A DNA stretch of 64,000 bases from Hippopus hippopus (GCA_946811185.2 OX328105.1:33979394-34043393); one strand, 5' to 3'; counted from the stretch's first letter, positions 25,501 to 40,500 are shown. The notes: a model not told the origin generated them from the letters alone. A program made the numbers and translations.

Positions 25501-28500
25501 AGCCTGCGCGGACTGCGCAGGCTGACCTGGGTCGAGACTTCGCAGATGCATTAAGCCTCCTTTTCTCAGAGCATGGCTCATTTGTATGAGAAAGGATAGA
25601 AAACATGTTGGAAAAGGAGAAAGTGCTAGTGACCAGCATTTTATCCTTTTCCCATAATGTTAGCAAAAACTTTTATACCCATAAATGTTAAAACTCAAGA
25701 TTGTATAGTAAAGGGTTAAAATGTCCTATTGTGTAAAATCAAACATTCCCTCTAATATTTAAGCCATGTTCTGTGAAAAGAGGGTTTAATGCATCAAAAA
25801 GTTCCAACCCATGTCAATTCTGAGCAGTCTGTGCAGGCTGACCTGGGTTGATACTTTTTGGCTTTTGATAAATTTTTTGCATGTACAAGGACCGTTCTAC
25901 CTCAGGATGCAGTTGGTTATTAGACAAAATCGATTTTATGCACCCATAATTAGAAGATGACTTGCTTAATATAATGCATTACAGAGATGCATTAACCATT
26001 TACCACACAAGTTTTAACGACTCTGAGAAAAAGGCCTTTTGAAAACGTTGTGGGAAAAGGAGAAAATGCTGGTAACTAGCATTCTCTACTTTTCTCACAA
26101 TGTTTTCTACCCTATCAGAGAAAGAAATCATCATTTGTGCTATATTTAATTTCTCGCCAGTGAATGCTTCCAGTTTGGTCTAGTCCAAAATTTTGTCGTT
26201 TGGTAAGGAGTCAAACCCCCTTTTGCCAGAGCATGGCTCATTTCTTGCAGGATCTTGCAGCCCAGCATTGGCACCTGATATCATGCTTTTGTTCCTCTTG
26301 CACTAGCCATTATTTGGTCTACAACTTGATTGCATGGTAAATGGATCAGTTGCACGTCTCATCCTGAACCTTTTACTCCACAATGCCAACTTTTAACGAC
26401 CTTGGGAAAGAAGCCTATTGAAAACATTGTGGGAAAAGGAGAAAATGCTGGTAACTAGCATTTTCTCCTTTTTCCCACAATGTTTTCTACCCTATCAAAG
26501 AAAACCTGTACCAATCGTGCCACATTGAAATAGTCGTCTACAATTATTGCTTTCAATTTTGACAAGGCTAAAATTTTCTGGTAAAGGATCAAGCTAAATG
26601 TCTGATTTTCTTTTTGAAATTTGATAATTTCAGTCAGATGATTATTTAATGGTAACTATTCGTGCCAAGGAGTTCCCAGACCGGATATCAATTGATGGTG
26701 GACAGAATTTCATTAATGCAACAGTGGGGTCGCTGGACCCATCAGTGGCAAGGTATGGGGATTGGACATGGGACAGTGGAAACAGTGAAATGACATTTAT
26801 GAGTAAGTTTTTGGGAGTATTTATTGTTTACAAAACAACAAAATTATAGACTGTTCCAGTTCGAAAGCATTTGCAGACAACAAATTGAATATAGCTCAAG
26901 TGATGAGGTATGTCTCTAAAAAGGTAAAAAACATTGTGGGAAAAGAAGAAAATACTGGTTACCAGCATTTCCTTTTTTTTCTCACAATGTCTTCCACAGC
27001 CTTTTACCTCAGGGTCATGAAACACAGTATTGTAGTCGTGACGGGTTAATGTAGTGGTGTCCGTGGTCGTGAAGTAGAGCGTCAGCCTCGTAACCGAAAG
27101 GCCCTGAAATCGATGCCCGGGAGCGGGTGTCAACTTTGGGATTTTTCATAGGCCCACACATTCGGCGCGAGTACTGGTGTAGTTCCCAGAAAGCAGAATC
27201 GAGAGAGATTAGTATAAGTTATAAGAACTTGTTTCTCAATCGATGTAAAATAAATATGTTTAAACTAACTAAGGGTTAATGTATTTTATATGTCCTCTAC
27301 TGGTTATTCCTGTCAGAAATTTCTATGCTCCCTCTATTCATCTAGAGGTTCTCTAATACTTCCTGGAAAGCATGGATATGTGCACTGGCCACTGTGATGT
27401 AACTGAAATAATGTTGAAAACAGCATTTAACATCATACAAAACGAAAGCGAACCATCTCTTGTCTATCTGCCAACCTCTGACCCTTCACCAAACAACCCT
27501 GAGGAATAAAGCTTTAAAGCTTTTGAAAATATTGTTGGCCGAAGGGCAAATTGCTCGTAAATTGCTTCCCAAGGGCCAATATCTCAAAACTTTAAGGTTT
27601 CGTAAGTTACGGTTAACTTTACAATCATTTTAAGGTGAAGTTACGATTTTCGTAAAGTGATCTCTCAAAACCGACCTTAATACTCTTGTAAAAGAAACGC
27701 TATTTACGATCATAACATTTAAAAGTGACATCATTTCTTGATACTGAATCGATTTCCGACCCCGTGACTGTCTGCGATCACAGACTGAAAACTCCCCATT
27801 GCATAAAATCTCAAAGCAATTGTCATCTGCATCGGCACCGGACATGCGTGATTTCGGTAAGTTTTTAGCTCACCTGAGCACGAAGTGCTCAAAGTGAGCC
27901 TTTGTGATTGTGCTATGTCCGTCGTGCATCGTGTCTCGCCTAGGCGTCAATAATTACCTTGTGTGCACTCTAGAGGCCACATTTTTGGTCCAGTACTCAT
28001 GAAACTCGGTCAGAATCTTTGTCTATATAATATCTCGGACAAGTCCGAAATTGGGTCATGTCGGGCCAAATAGTAGGTCATCAAGGCAAATCTTAGAAAA
28101 ATCTTGTGAGCACTGTAGAGGCTACATTCCAGCCAGATACTCACCAAACAGGGTCAAAATGCTTTTTTTTGGTGATATCTCTGTCAAGATTGAAATTGTG
28201 TCATGTCCTGTCAAAAAGTAGGTAACTGGGCCAACTCTAAGAAAAACCTTGTGTGCACTCTAGAGGCCACATTTTCTGCCCAGTTTTCATGAAACTTGGT
28301 CAGACAGTTTATCGTCAGAATGTTTGTTATGATTGTATCTCTAGCAAGATTGAAATCGGGTTGCGTTGGTTCAAAATGTAGGCTGAATCGTAGAAAAACA
28401 TTGCGTGCAATATAGGCCACATTTTCAGCCAGATACTCATGAAACAAAGTCAGAATTTTGCCTTGATGATATCTCGGATAAGACTGAAACTGGGTCATGT

Positions 28501-31500
28501 GGGGTAAAGAAAGTAGGCCTCTGGGCCAAATCCTAGTGTGCACTCACTAGGCCACATTTTTAGTTTGATACTTATGAAACTTGATCAGAATATTGTATTG
28601 ATGATATATCTGACAAGATTGAAATTGGGTCAAGTCATTTAAAATAGTAGGTCACTGGGGCAAACCTTAGAAAACCTTTTTTGCACTGTATAGGCTGCAT
28701 TTCAGTCTGATACACATGAAACATTGTCATAATGGTTGTTCTGATGCTACCTCGGACAATTTAGAAATTTGGTCAAAACAGATTCAAAAGTTGGTCACTG
28801 GCTAAATCTCACTCTAGAGGCTAAATTCAATGTTACACTCATGAAACATAGTCACAATGTTTATCTTGATGATATCTCAGACAAATTTGAAATTTAGTCA
28901 CAACAGATCAAGAATTTGGTCACTGGGCAAAAATTTTAGAAAAACCTTGTGTACAATCTAGAGGCTACATTTTTAGTCTGATTTTCATGAAACATTGTCA
29001 AAATGTTTGTCGCTGGTTGGATCCCCGGCTTGATCAATTTCTCTCTAAGACTGATGATAGTCATTGCGACAGGATTCACTCCTCTGTCACCGCTGACCAC
29101 TGTTTCGACGATGGTTATGTGGGAAAGCAGCCAGTGGCTTGGAAAGACTATTGTGCGGAGTACTGGTAAAAGAAACTCCAGGAAAGCGTGGATAGGTGCG
29201 CTGGCCACCACGATATAACTGAAATAAAGTTGAAAACGTCGTTAAATATCAACCAGCCAACCTAAATGTTTGTCTCAATGATATCTCCATCAAGTTGGAA
29301 AAGTGAGTTAAAAAGAAGGTCACTTACAATGATGTGTTTTACATCATCACAACTAGGATCTCTTTAGTTTTAGCAATCATAGGTGACTTCATTCAGGTGA
29401 GCGCTTTAGGTCCAATGGCCCTCTTGTTCTTTGGAGCGCTCAGCCAAAAACATTGCAGAGGGTAACAATTGATCTTTGGTCGAGGCGGTATTTTCTAATT
29501 AATTCCATGTCATCCATGTAATCCAAGGGATTCATTCTGTCCCTAAAACTCACCGAGCTATATTGTTTCTTCTGTGAGGTCTGTTCAAGTGTAAAAATAA
29601 TGTCATTTTGAGAAATAAACCACAACACCACGTTTTATGCATTGCTGAAAACAGCCTACGATTACGTTAAGGTAGCTTCGGAGTGGTCGTAAGTTAAGAT
29701 CTGGTTTACGATCGGCCCGTAAGTTGCGATGTTTTGAGAGAGCCGGCAAAATTCTTACGAGGGGCTTAAGGTCGGTTTACGATGATCATAGCACTTAAAG
29801 TGCTTTGAGATATCGGGTCCAGGCTGACATGGGTCAATACTTTTGCAGATGTATTATAGCCCCTTTTCACAGAGCATGACTCATATTTCTCTCCCACTGT
29901 AAGACGGAAAAAACATCTTTTTTAATCTTTCCCAGACAACAACAGTTATAACTTATCCAGTTGGAAAGCAGTTGCAGAGGACAAATTAAATGTGTGTGAA
30001 ATGAGAGGACTCGCCTTTGAAAAGTTGAAAACATGGAAGGAAAAGGAGAAAATGCTTGTCCCTAGCATGTTCTCCATTCACACTGCCTTTTTCCTCATGG
30101 TCTTCAAAACACAGGATTGTTTGGCAAAGTGTTGATGATGTCAGTGCTTTAAGAAAAATAAAATTTTAGACTTGCCAGTATCACAGTTATGTCCAGATTA
30201 GTGTTGGGCAATCGGTTTAAAATCACAATCGATTATCGCTTTATAACCGGAAGAGCAAGCCAACTAGCTATCCATTGTACAATCGGTACAAACTGAGAAT
30301 GCCTTTTTGCTTTAAATACTGTGACAATTTGTCTACATGATATTAAGTTTATTTATAAAGATGTTATGTTTTGTACTTAAAAAATCAAAGGAAATACATT
30401 ACCATTAAATTCTTAGCTTTATTTAATACCCTTTATTTTGGTCCTTTAATCTTAATTTCCAAACCAGTTAAAAAAAAATTCCAGACTTGTTCAAAATTTC
30501 AAGCATTTGCAGACGATAACCCCCCCCCCCCCACTTCTGTTATAGATCTATTATTTTCATTTCATAAAACAACCATTTTTTCACTCGTGAACAGAGATTT
30601 TAGCTTCCACTTACTGTTTTATGCAGAGATTTGTGTAAATTCATTGTTTAAATTCATTATTAAAGCAGAGAAGAAAGTTTGAAGTGCCTCAGATGGGATG
30701 ATGCCACACTGACCTTTATAGTGTCATGGGTTTTCATGTTTTTTTCGGCGATCTATTTTTCATGTCAGTTATATTTTGGAGAAGTATTACCGCATGATTT
30801 GACATGAATTTGTCATGTAGAATAGCAGGTAACTTTAAAATCTGTCACTTTACTCTAGATAAGACTCTTTATGCAGATTTGGAATTAAATTTTATGCGTC
30901 CATGGGATGTGTGCTCCTGAAAAACGTATGTACAGTCTAATATTTAGGCGTATATAGGCACAGAAATCTGCGTCCTGTAGAACCCAGCTTCTTCATTTGG
31001 GTTGTAGGCGCTCGAATTTGTTTTGTAAAGAGTTGAATAAAACCCATTCAGATTACTTATTTCTTTATCAAACAACAAAATTCTAGACATGTTCAAATTG
31101 AAAGCATTTGCAGATGAGAAATTAAAGATATGGCTTAAAGGATGAAATTTGTCTTTGAAAAGATACAAAACATTGTGAGAACAGAACAAAATGCTGGTTA
31201 CCACCATTTTCTTCTTTTCTCAACTGTGTTTTCAAAAGGTTTCTTCTTCAGGGTTGTTAAAACCCGTGATTGGTTGGTGAAGGATTTATTGTTTTTCTAA
31301 TTCAGTACACGGAACTCCAAGATCAAAGAGAGATGTTTCCATCAGTGATTTAGACCCATCAATGAGTTTCCTCAGCTACAAATGTTTCTACGTAGACTGT
31401 ATCCCTCCACCCGATCCTGACATGGTGGCCCCCACTGACAGACCTGCTAATTTCCACCTTTGGGATGCTGATGACATTTGGAACGATACTCAGGATGGCT

Positions 31501-34500
31501 ACATCACCAATGATCTTAAAAGAAATGGCTCCTATGGCGTTCCACAGGAGTTGGACAATGTGAAGATAATCTATCGTAAGTGGTTTTATTCATACATTAC
31601 ACATATAATTATCTTGACATTCTACCAAATGAAAAAATTTTGGCCTTGTCTAAATTGGAATCTTTTGCAGACCAGGGATCTTATATACTCTATATACGAT
31701 CCCTGTGCAGACTGAATAATAAATGTAGCTCTAATGATGTTATTGGTCTTTGAAAGAGTGAAAAACATTGTCAGAAACGGTCAGACGAAATACCGAAATA
31801 CCATGAAACACTGAAATACCCCTATTTTCATCATTGGGTTCAGAAAACTGGTACAAGTATGCAGGATTTTTCTTCTTTTTTTTTTTACAGAAAACACACT
31901 TAATCAAAGTATTACTCACTATTGGGAAGAATGATTTTGTTAATATACATTGATCATTGATTTACATGGAGAACAATCACTTGAACACTCGTGTGTCTGG
32001 CCTGTACTTGTATGCCAATCTAGACTAAAGAACTATCAATATGACATTATCACTTATATTTATCACTTCTTTGATAAACACACACAAAAGAGCGCTAATC
32101 CACTTCATTTTTGAAAGAAGTAGACCTATATCAGACATTGCATGATATAGGTCTCTGATCCATTGAAACACCCAAGTGTCTCTTGTTCTCTTCTATTCTG
32201 TTAAAGTAAAGCAATCATAATTGAAGGTGTTCAGCTAACATTATCCAACTTGTTTGATGTGTAAGTTTGTCATTGTTATGTCAAAGTGATGCGATTATTA
32301 TCAGGCAGAATCATAATTGTCTTCTCAATTTACGCCTGGTAACATGTTAACCACGGATACAAAATGGCTACCCGCTTCTATTTTGGTGATGTTTTAATTA
32401 CATATTCCCAATATAAAAAACGAAAACTATTTTTTCTAGCATACTTATGGATAAAGATCAGACACACCAACCTTGTACAAAAGCTACTGTAGTGAAATTC
32501 TGGAGGTAGGGTTCCTGAAATAACTGATTTTACTACGTGGAGCGGGTATTTTGGTAGACATTTACAGTACTTATAGTACGGCGTTTCTGGTGCACATTCT
32601 TCTAGGCGGGCTTAAACGGCATGTTGTTATTTTGACACTAGGTTTTAAATCGACCCTTCTTCATCAATATAATAACAATTTGTGTCAAAAACCACAACTT
32701 CAGTTATCTGAGTTTAATAATTAATAAAAAAAAAGTGGGGGTATTCCGGTGGTATTTCCGTGATTAGTTGGACCTGTCGGAAAGGGAGAAAATGCCGGTT
32801 ACCAGCATTTTCTCCTTTTCCATTTCAAAATCTTGTTTTGTCAGGGTGGTTAATACCCATTATTGTGTGGTAAAGTGTTAAAGCCTATTACCTTCGTCAT
32901 TTTTAGCTATACTGTTTTTTTTTAAAAGCATCAGTATATTGTCAAACTTCTTTGTCAATGTGAAAAAATTTTGTCAATTTCTGATATCTCTCTCATTAAT
33001 GAAGATGCCTTCTTCAACCTCAGGCTAGTTGCTAACTATCAGAAGAGGAACCCATAACCAAAGTTTCTCCCACTAATGTTTCCATTATGGCATATAATAA
33101 GATTGCCTTCCTTATTTATTTGCATAAACCTTAGACTGACTTTTCTAATTGTTCTGCCATGTCTGACACACAACTGTGGATAAGCAGCACACTGGCAGCC
33201 GGTTAGAATAAAGTAGTTAGGAGCCATGACCAACAAATATTTTAGCCATGCTCTGGGAAAGGGGCTTTGTGCATCTATGTAATTCATGATACCAAGCAAG
33301 TCATTGCGTAATGAGTGATCCATTTAGTTTACTAATTGACTGAATATTGAGGTAAAGTGGTCCTTTAACATGCATAAAATTTACAACTAGCAAAAAGTTT
33401 CGACCCATGTCACCCTGTGCGGACTGCACAGGCTGACACGGGTTGCTACTTTTTACAGATGCATTAAGCCCCCTTTTCACAAAGCTTGGCTCATTTGTTT
33501 GTGTAGGCTTGACATTTTTTTTAGCTCACCTGAGCACAACGTGCTCAAGGGGAGCTTTTAGGATCACCAGGTGTCCGTCGTCCGTCGTGCGTCATCCGTC
33601 GTGCGTCGTCAACAATTCTTTAAACATCTTCTCCTCCTAAACCGCTGGGCCAATTTGGACCAAACTTGGCTGGAATGTTTCTTGCGAGGTCCTCTTTAAA
33701 AATTGTTCACAGAATTTGATTCCATCAAAAACTCTGGTTGCCATGGCAACCAAATGGAATTTTCTAAGAAATTCTTTAAAAATCTTCTCCTCTGAAACCA
33801 CTGGTCAGATTTTGAAATAATATCACAGAGATGTTCCTTGGGTGACCCTTTTCAAAAACTGTTCACGAAATTTTGATCTGTCGAGAAACGTGGCTCTGGT
33901 GACTGGGGGCTACTTGCACTATACGGATATGAAGAAATTCTTAAAAATTCTTCTTCTCTGAAACAGCTGTTCAGATTTTGAAATAATTTCACAGAGATGT
34001 TCCTTGGGTGACCCTTTTCAAAAATTGTTCGCGAAATTTTGATCTGTTGAGAAACATGGCTCTGGTGACTGGGGGCTACTTGCACTATACGGCCATGAAG
34101 AATTCTTAAAAATTCTTCTTCCCTGGAACGACTGGTCAGATTTTGAAATAATTTCACAGAAATGTTCCTTTGGTGACCCTTTTCAAAAATTGTTCACGAA
34201 ATTGTGATCTGTCAAGAAACATGGCTCTGGTAGTGGGGGCTATTTGCACTATAGGGACATGAAGAGGAATTTCTCAATTCTTCTTCTCTGAAATGGCTGG
34301 TCAGATTTTGAAATAATTTCACATATATGTTCCTAGGTTGACCCTTTTCAAAAATTGTTAGGGAAAATTTTATCTGTCGAAAAACAACAGGCAATTGTTG
34401 GCACCTGCATGTGGTTCTCTTGTTGGACTTATGTTTTTAGTCACTTTCGAGCATGTGCTGTTCTTCGAGAAATTGTCCTTGGGTGATCTATCCAAACATT

Positions 34501-37500
34501 TATTTGCAGAATTCTGATTCATCAAAATCATTGCTGTGGTGATGATTGTAGGGGTGGCGACAGATTTTGAAATGACTTTTACAGGTGACCTTTTCAAAAT
34601 TGCTTGGCAAAATAATGATTTTATTTCCAAAGTTTCAATACCTCAAAAAAAAAAAATGGCTATGGTCCTCTCAAAAATTCAGGTGAGCGATCCAGGGCCA
34701 TCTTGGCCCTCTTGTTTCATTTATGTGTCAAGACAGTTCGATTATAGACCAAAATCCTGTTGTAATCAAATGTATCTGAATTTGTTGAACACAGAAATTA
34801 TGTACAGCCATAGGTGTTGAACATAATCAACACTGTAAATGCATGAAAAACTATTGCTATTTTGCTATAATTATGTCAAAAGTCTTGATACTTATCACTT
34901 GAAATTTCATGTGTTTGCAAAAATGTGAATTGGTATTACACAGTTATGATGTCATTGAATCCTGATATAAGTTTGTTGGAAAATAATGCATAGATTAATC
35001 AATAAAATGGAGCCCAAAGGACAGAATAAGCAGTTTCCCGTAGCATTTCATCAAAATTTAACATTAACCCATGTATTGTATCCAAATAAAAACCATGTGA
35101 CATCCTAACCTGTAAAAGGTTGGGATAGATAGAATATATACCAGGTTAGGATGCTTTCACTAACCATTCTAGATTTAGTTTAAAGTGTTTTTAAGCCTTT
35201 ACTACACAATCCTGAGTTTTAAAGACACTGATTGGGATGACTAATCAAAACATTGTGGGAAAAGGAGAAAATGCTGGTAACCAGCATTTTCCCCTTTTCC
35301 CACAATGTTTTCTACTCTCATATAGAAATCCCACCAGTTGAGCCACATTTAATTTGTCATCTGCAAAAGTTTTCAATTTGTACAAGTCTGAAATTGTGTG
35401 GTGAGCCAAAAAGATGAGATAATCTATCTAAGCCTAAGTATACTATAATGTTTTAGCCAATTAGATGGCTCAGCGTTGAATTTAGAATTAGAACAGCATT
35501 TAGAATGGTTGTACATACTATGACCTGTTCATATCTGACCTTTGCAGAGAGCTGGATCATCATCAATACAACTTCGATCAGCAAATTGGGCACTCTACTT
35601 CTCGAGGGAGTCCTAGAAGTGATGGATACACCCGGAGCTAATTATACCCTCAATGTAAATTTCATTATCATTCGTGGTGGAAGACTCGTCATTGGTACTC
35701 CTAGTCAGCCATTCCAGGCTTTGGCCTCAATTATTGTGAGAGGGAACCATTCTACCCCCTCATGGAATGATGGAGAGGATGGACCAACTGTTGGCTCAAA
35801 GGCAATTGGTTTGTATTTTTTACACATTCAGCTCAACTATTTCTTTGAGAAATTGTCATACTGTCTTTGTTATCTGTGTCGTCATCCAAAAACTTTGGCG
35901 TTTTATAGTATCTCTGTCATTACTGAAGATACTTTCTTCAAACTTGGACTGGTTGTTAACTATCAAAAGGGTAAACCATTGGACAAGGGCAGGTAACCAT
36001 CGTTACCATACAGTGAAATATTGGACAAGTCCATGTTGAAAGCATTTGCATGCAACAAACTGAATGTAGCTAAAATGGTAATATTTATCTCCATAAGGGA
36101 AAAACACATCAAAGAAAAGGAGAAAATATTTGTAACCACCTTTTCCAATGATGTTTTCCAAAGACCTTTTTTCACTAAGAATTGTAAAACTAAGGACTTG
36201 AATGGTAAAGAAATTAATGACGCTTTTTATCCAATGAGATGTTTGAACCTGTACCACACAATTCCAAGTCCTAATAACCCTGAGGAAAGTGGCTTTTGAA
36301 AACATTTTAGGAAAAAGGAGAAAATATTGGTAACCAGAATTTTCTTCTTTTTCAACAATGTTTTTTACCCTTTCCAAAACAAATTCTGTCAACATTAGAA
36401 TTATTGTCTTCAAATGCTTTCAAGTCTAAATTTTTGTTTTGTGGTAAAGGGTTAAGGTTGATTTCATTTATGGACTAATCTCACAATTTCTGTAACCCTT
36501 AACCAATGGCAAATTTTAGACTCATCCAAATTCAAAGATTTTGTAGACAAAAAATGAAATATAGCTTACATAATGAGACTTGTATTTGAAAGGGTAGAAA
36601 ACACTGTCGGAAAACACATTGTTTCCCACAATGTTTTCAAAAGGTTTTTTTCTCAGGGTCATTTAAACACATGATTGTGTGGGAAAGGGTTAAGAGAAAA
36701 AGAAATATGTCAATTTTAGTTATGGAAAGACTTGAACATGTACATGTATGTATTTTTAGGTTGTTTCTACCAGAATATCTGATCATATAGAGACTAGAAA
36801 CAAGATCAGACTGTGGTGTTGTGTGCAGTCTAATCTTAATCAACACTGTTTATAATCACATTATCTTTGTGTGTTTTCATATACACTGTTTATTGGGTTT
36901 TAATCTTTAAATTGTCGTCTCTAGCTGTAGTTGCCTTGGCAATCTTCATAGATCAGACTGCACAAAATGTGCAGTAAGACCTTTCAATCTACACAGTTGG
37001 CTTAGCTGAAATACCAAGAACAAAAAGCACCATGAAATTGCAATTATTTAATTCTTATTTCTAGACTGAAAATGTCTGTTTTGGTTTTTTTTTTATATTT
37101 TTGATGCTCTATTCTCTTTCCCTCACATTAAAATTTTCTAATTTTTACCATATTTTTCATGACAGCTGTATTTGGTGGCCTTGACCTTCATGGCAAGGAC
37201 AAGGGAATCACATGGACAAAACTGGCGTCTACAGCAAATGCCGGATCCAATGAACTTACTCTGGTTGATGCAGTTGGCTGGGAGGTTGGAGATAGTATTG
37301 TCCTAGGGCCCACTAGCTACAATGTCTGGGAGACAGAGTCTTTCAAGATAACTGCCATTTCCTCGGACAATAAGACTTTGACCTTAAATGACACCCTGAG
37401 ATATAAACATATAGGTCTGTAAGAATTATTGTTGTCTGGTTACTGTTCAGGGTTTTCTCTCGGCATAGAAAATAAGGGGTCATTGTGACCCCTTGTCTTA

Positions 37501-40500
37501 AAGGTTGAGGGTCATTTCTTTAACTTTGGGATCAAAATAAATGGAATTCTTTGTCTTCAAGCACGGATTACAATACAATTCACCTTCATTAAACTCAAAC
37601 CAAGAAAGTCTGTAAGCCATTTCTGATGGAAAGCTCAACTGTGTTTTTTTTGCAGACAGTACGTTGCTAGATGTGGCGTGTCAGATTGGCAGTGCTGCTG
37701 GATGCAGACGATAAAAATTACTGAATTTTACTTTGTTGTCAATTTTTTTCTGCAAACAGAACAGACTGGTAATGTGTACTTTTATGTACTGGAAATTGTA
37801 TTCGATGTGCTGTAAAATGCAGAGAACCCGACTGTGAATTTGATGGGGCCCATATTTACAACAACTGTCCAATGTTACCATAATTATGCGTAAAGCACTC
37901 TGATTCTATAGATAAATTACTGAAAAATAACTTTTGTCTAAAATAAACTGTGTAATTAAAAAAAAGAACGGTGTTTGTCATATTGACACAGTACAGCAAG
38001 AAAAGACATGGGTTAATGATAATTCATTCAATTTCCTACATGATTTAGAATTTAGGGAAGTTGCATCAATGACGTCACACTGTTATTTATTTTGGGGATC
38101 ACTTGAAATAAAATTGCGTCTTTGACACAGGATATGTGCGTCATGGAAAACCCTGTAACCTTTTATCAAACAATCCGGCCTTTTAATGATCCGGAGGAGA
38201 TCACTTTTGAAAACAATGTGGAAAAAGGAGAAAATGCTGGTTACCAGCATTTTATCCTTTTTCCACAATGTTTTTCTCTGTCCAGATTTAAATTTCATTT
38301 ATCTGTCACATTTATTTCGTTGTCTATAAATGCTTTCAATTTTGGAGATATCTATGATTTTGTTGTTTGGAAAAGATTCTACACAGGCACTGTGCAAAGC
38401 ATCTGTTACTTGTTAAGGACATTTTTTCTGTTAATGGCATTTAAAGCTCAGCCCCCATAAGATGGAAGCCATGAGGAAATGGGCTACTCCATCCAATGTT
38501 CAAGGTTTTTTCTTTTCTTAGATTTGCAGCATATTACCAGCCCAATGTTTAAGACTTCCCAAAACTGTCAGTTACAGCCCAGCCTGGTAGCTCAGTAGTT
38601 ACCGTATCTGACTCATGACCTGGTGGTTGCAAGTTCAATTCCTGGTTGAGGCAAACTTTCTTTCTGGCAATTTTTCGCTTCTTATCTCTGATGCAATTGA
38701 AAAAAGTAGTCAGTGACTTGGAAACAAAGTTATGTAAGTTCTGGTAAGCCAGGAAACACATGCGTAGGTGCACTGACTTCCCTGATATGGAGTAAGCTGT
38801 TTAAATGGCGTTGAAATCCAATAAAAACGAACAAGCAAACAAATGACAAATAACTATCACTTGCAAGATCAAAACCTTACACAAGAAAGCAATGAGAAGG
38901 AAGAAGCTGATGCTGGCCTCTCTTTGGATTTGGGGTGGAGATCAAGGCTCGGCTTTCAGTTGTCTGAAAGAAAAACTCCAGTAACCTGTTGATCCTTGCA
39001 ACTGCAGATTAAGCTGATAGCTCTGTCGTAGTTATATACTCATGAGAATATCTCTTACTAAGATGATTTCAATGAGTTTTTTGGAATCATTATGTTTACT
39101 ACAATTCATATACATTTTATAACACTGACTGAAAAGAACGATTTTGTGGAATAAATTTCATAATGGAATCTTTGTCTCTGAATTACTGGTCTTATTTTGT
39201 AATCTACATTGACATATATTGACTAAATAGAAATACAAAATTGTAATGTCTGTTCATTTTTGTGGTATATATTCAGGTCACACTGAGACCATTAACGGTC
39301 AAGTCCTACAACTTGGAGCTGCTGTTGGTCTGTTGACGCACAATATCAAGATCATCGGAGAGGACTACCCGGGAATGTACTCGGAATCTTGTGGTGCACG
39401 TGTTATTGTCGGCCTTGTTGTACACAGAGGACAAACATATACTGGTAGGGTTTTATACAGCTGTCCAACAGATTTCTTACAGAGGTTAACCCTTTACCAA
39501 ATAATCCTATGGGCATGGAAAAGAGGGCATTTGAAAACATGGTGGGAAAAGGATAAAACCACATTTCTCCATTTCCCACAAGGACAAATTTACCTGAACT
39601 AAATTTGTTGTTTGAAACTGTTTTCAGTTTTAACAAGTCTAAAATTTTGTCATCCTAAGCCTCACTCTTTTTTGGTTACCCTTTACCAAACAATTCAGTG
39701 TTTTACAAGCCACATGAAAAATATCTTCGATAACATTGTGAGAAAAGGAGAAAAATGCTGGCAATCTACCCTGTCAAAAAAGACAAATTCCCTCACCTTG
39801 GTCTTTTTCAATTTCTGGTCTTTAACCATTTACCACATGGCAAAATTTAAGACCTATTGAAATTGAAAGCATTTGCAGAAGACAATTTCATAGTGGCTCA
39901 AATGACGCAGCTTTTCTTTGATAGGGAAGAAAACTTTGTGGGAAAAGGAGAAAATGCTGGTAACCAGCATTTTCTCCTTTTTCCACAATGTTTTCAAAAT
40001 GCCTCTTCTTCAGGGGCGTCAAAAGGCGTCATTGTGTGGTAAAGGGTTAACCATTTACCAAACTACCCAGACTTTGAACAACCCTAAGGAAAAGGGCTTT
40101 TGAATGTGTTGCAGAAAAATGAGAAAATGATGGTAAATTTATTTATTTGGCCTGTTTTACATGTGTTTTGGAAAATGTCTGTAGTTTAGTCAGATCAGTT
40201 TTACCATGGCTGTTTTCGAAGACAATGTCAAGGTTTTGTCATAGCCCTGCTGTTGTTGTAGTCTGTTTCATTGTCATGCAAAATCTTTGACATTGTGTAA
40301 TACCTCTGTTATAAGTGAAGATATTTACTTAAAACTTGCATCAGTTGTTAATTAAGGGGAACCTATGCAACAAGGGCAAGTAACTATGCCCCTTTTTCGA
40401 CTTAGAATTTTCACTGAAAGTCAAGCACTTACAGCAGGGTATTGGCACCCACATGTGGTGCTCTTGTTAAGTATTTAATAAAATTCAGTACATGAAAATG

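Larger units (their letters stand above)
27573..29820 (-). mobile_element. PIF/Harbinger-type fossil, split by a pearl/HINE element
   Basis: The ends GGGCCAATATCTCAAA and TTTGAGATATCGGGTCC are inverted. On the minus strand, 29631-29440 reads NPLDYMDDMELIRKYRLDQ, the start of Harbinger transposases. Past the insert, 27842-27731 reads MTIALRFYAMGSFQSVIADS followed by HGV, the next conserved block, then a stop. The rest of the transposase is absent. Assignment rests on these two blocks. Confidence 0.8.

Noticed and set aside
27630..27845. 71-codon minus-strand frame starting MSGADADD
   Set aside because: A neighbouring frame of the same bases gives the Harbinger-like block ALRFYAMGSFQS, so this frame is a shadow.
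33852..34394. Repeated minus-strand frames of 60-101 codons
   Set aside because: They coincide with the 165-bp core repeats of the pearl/HINE element.
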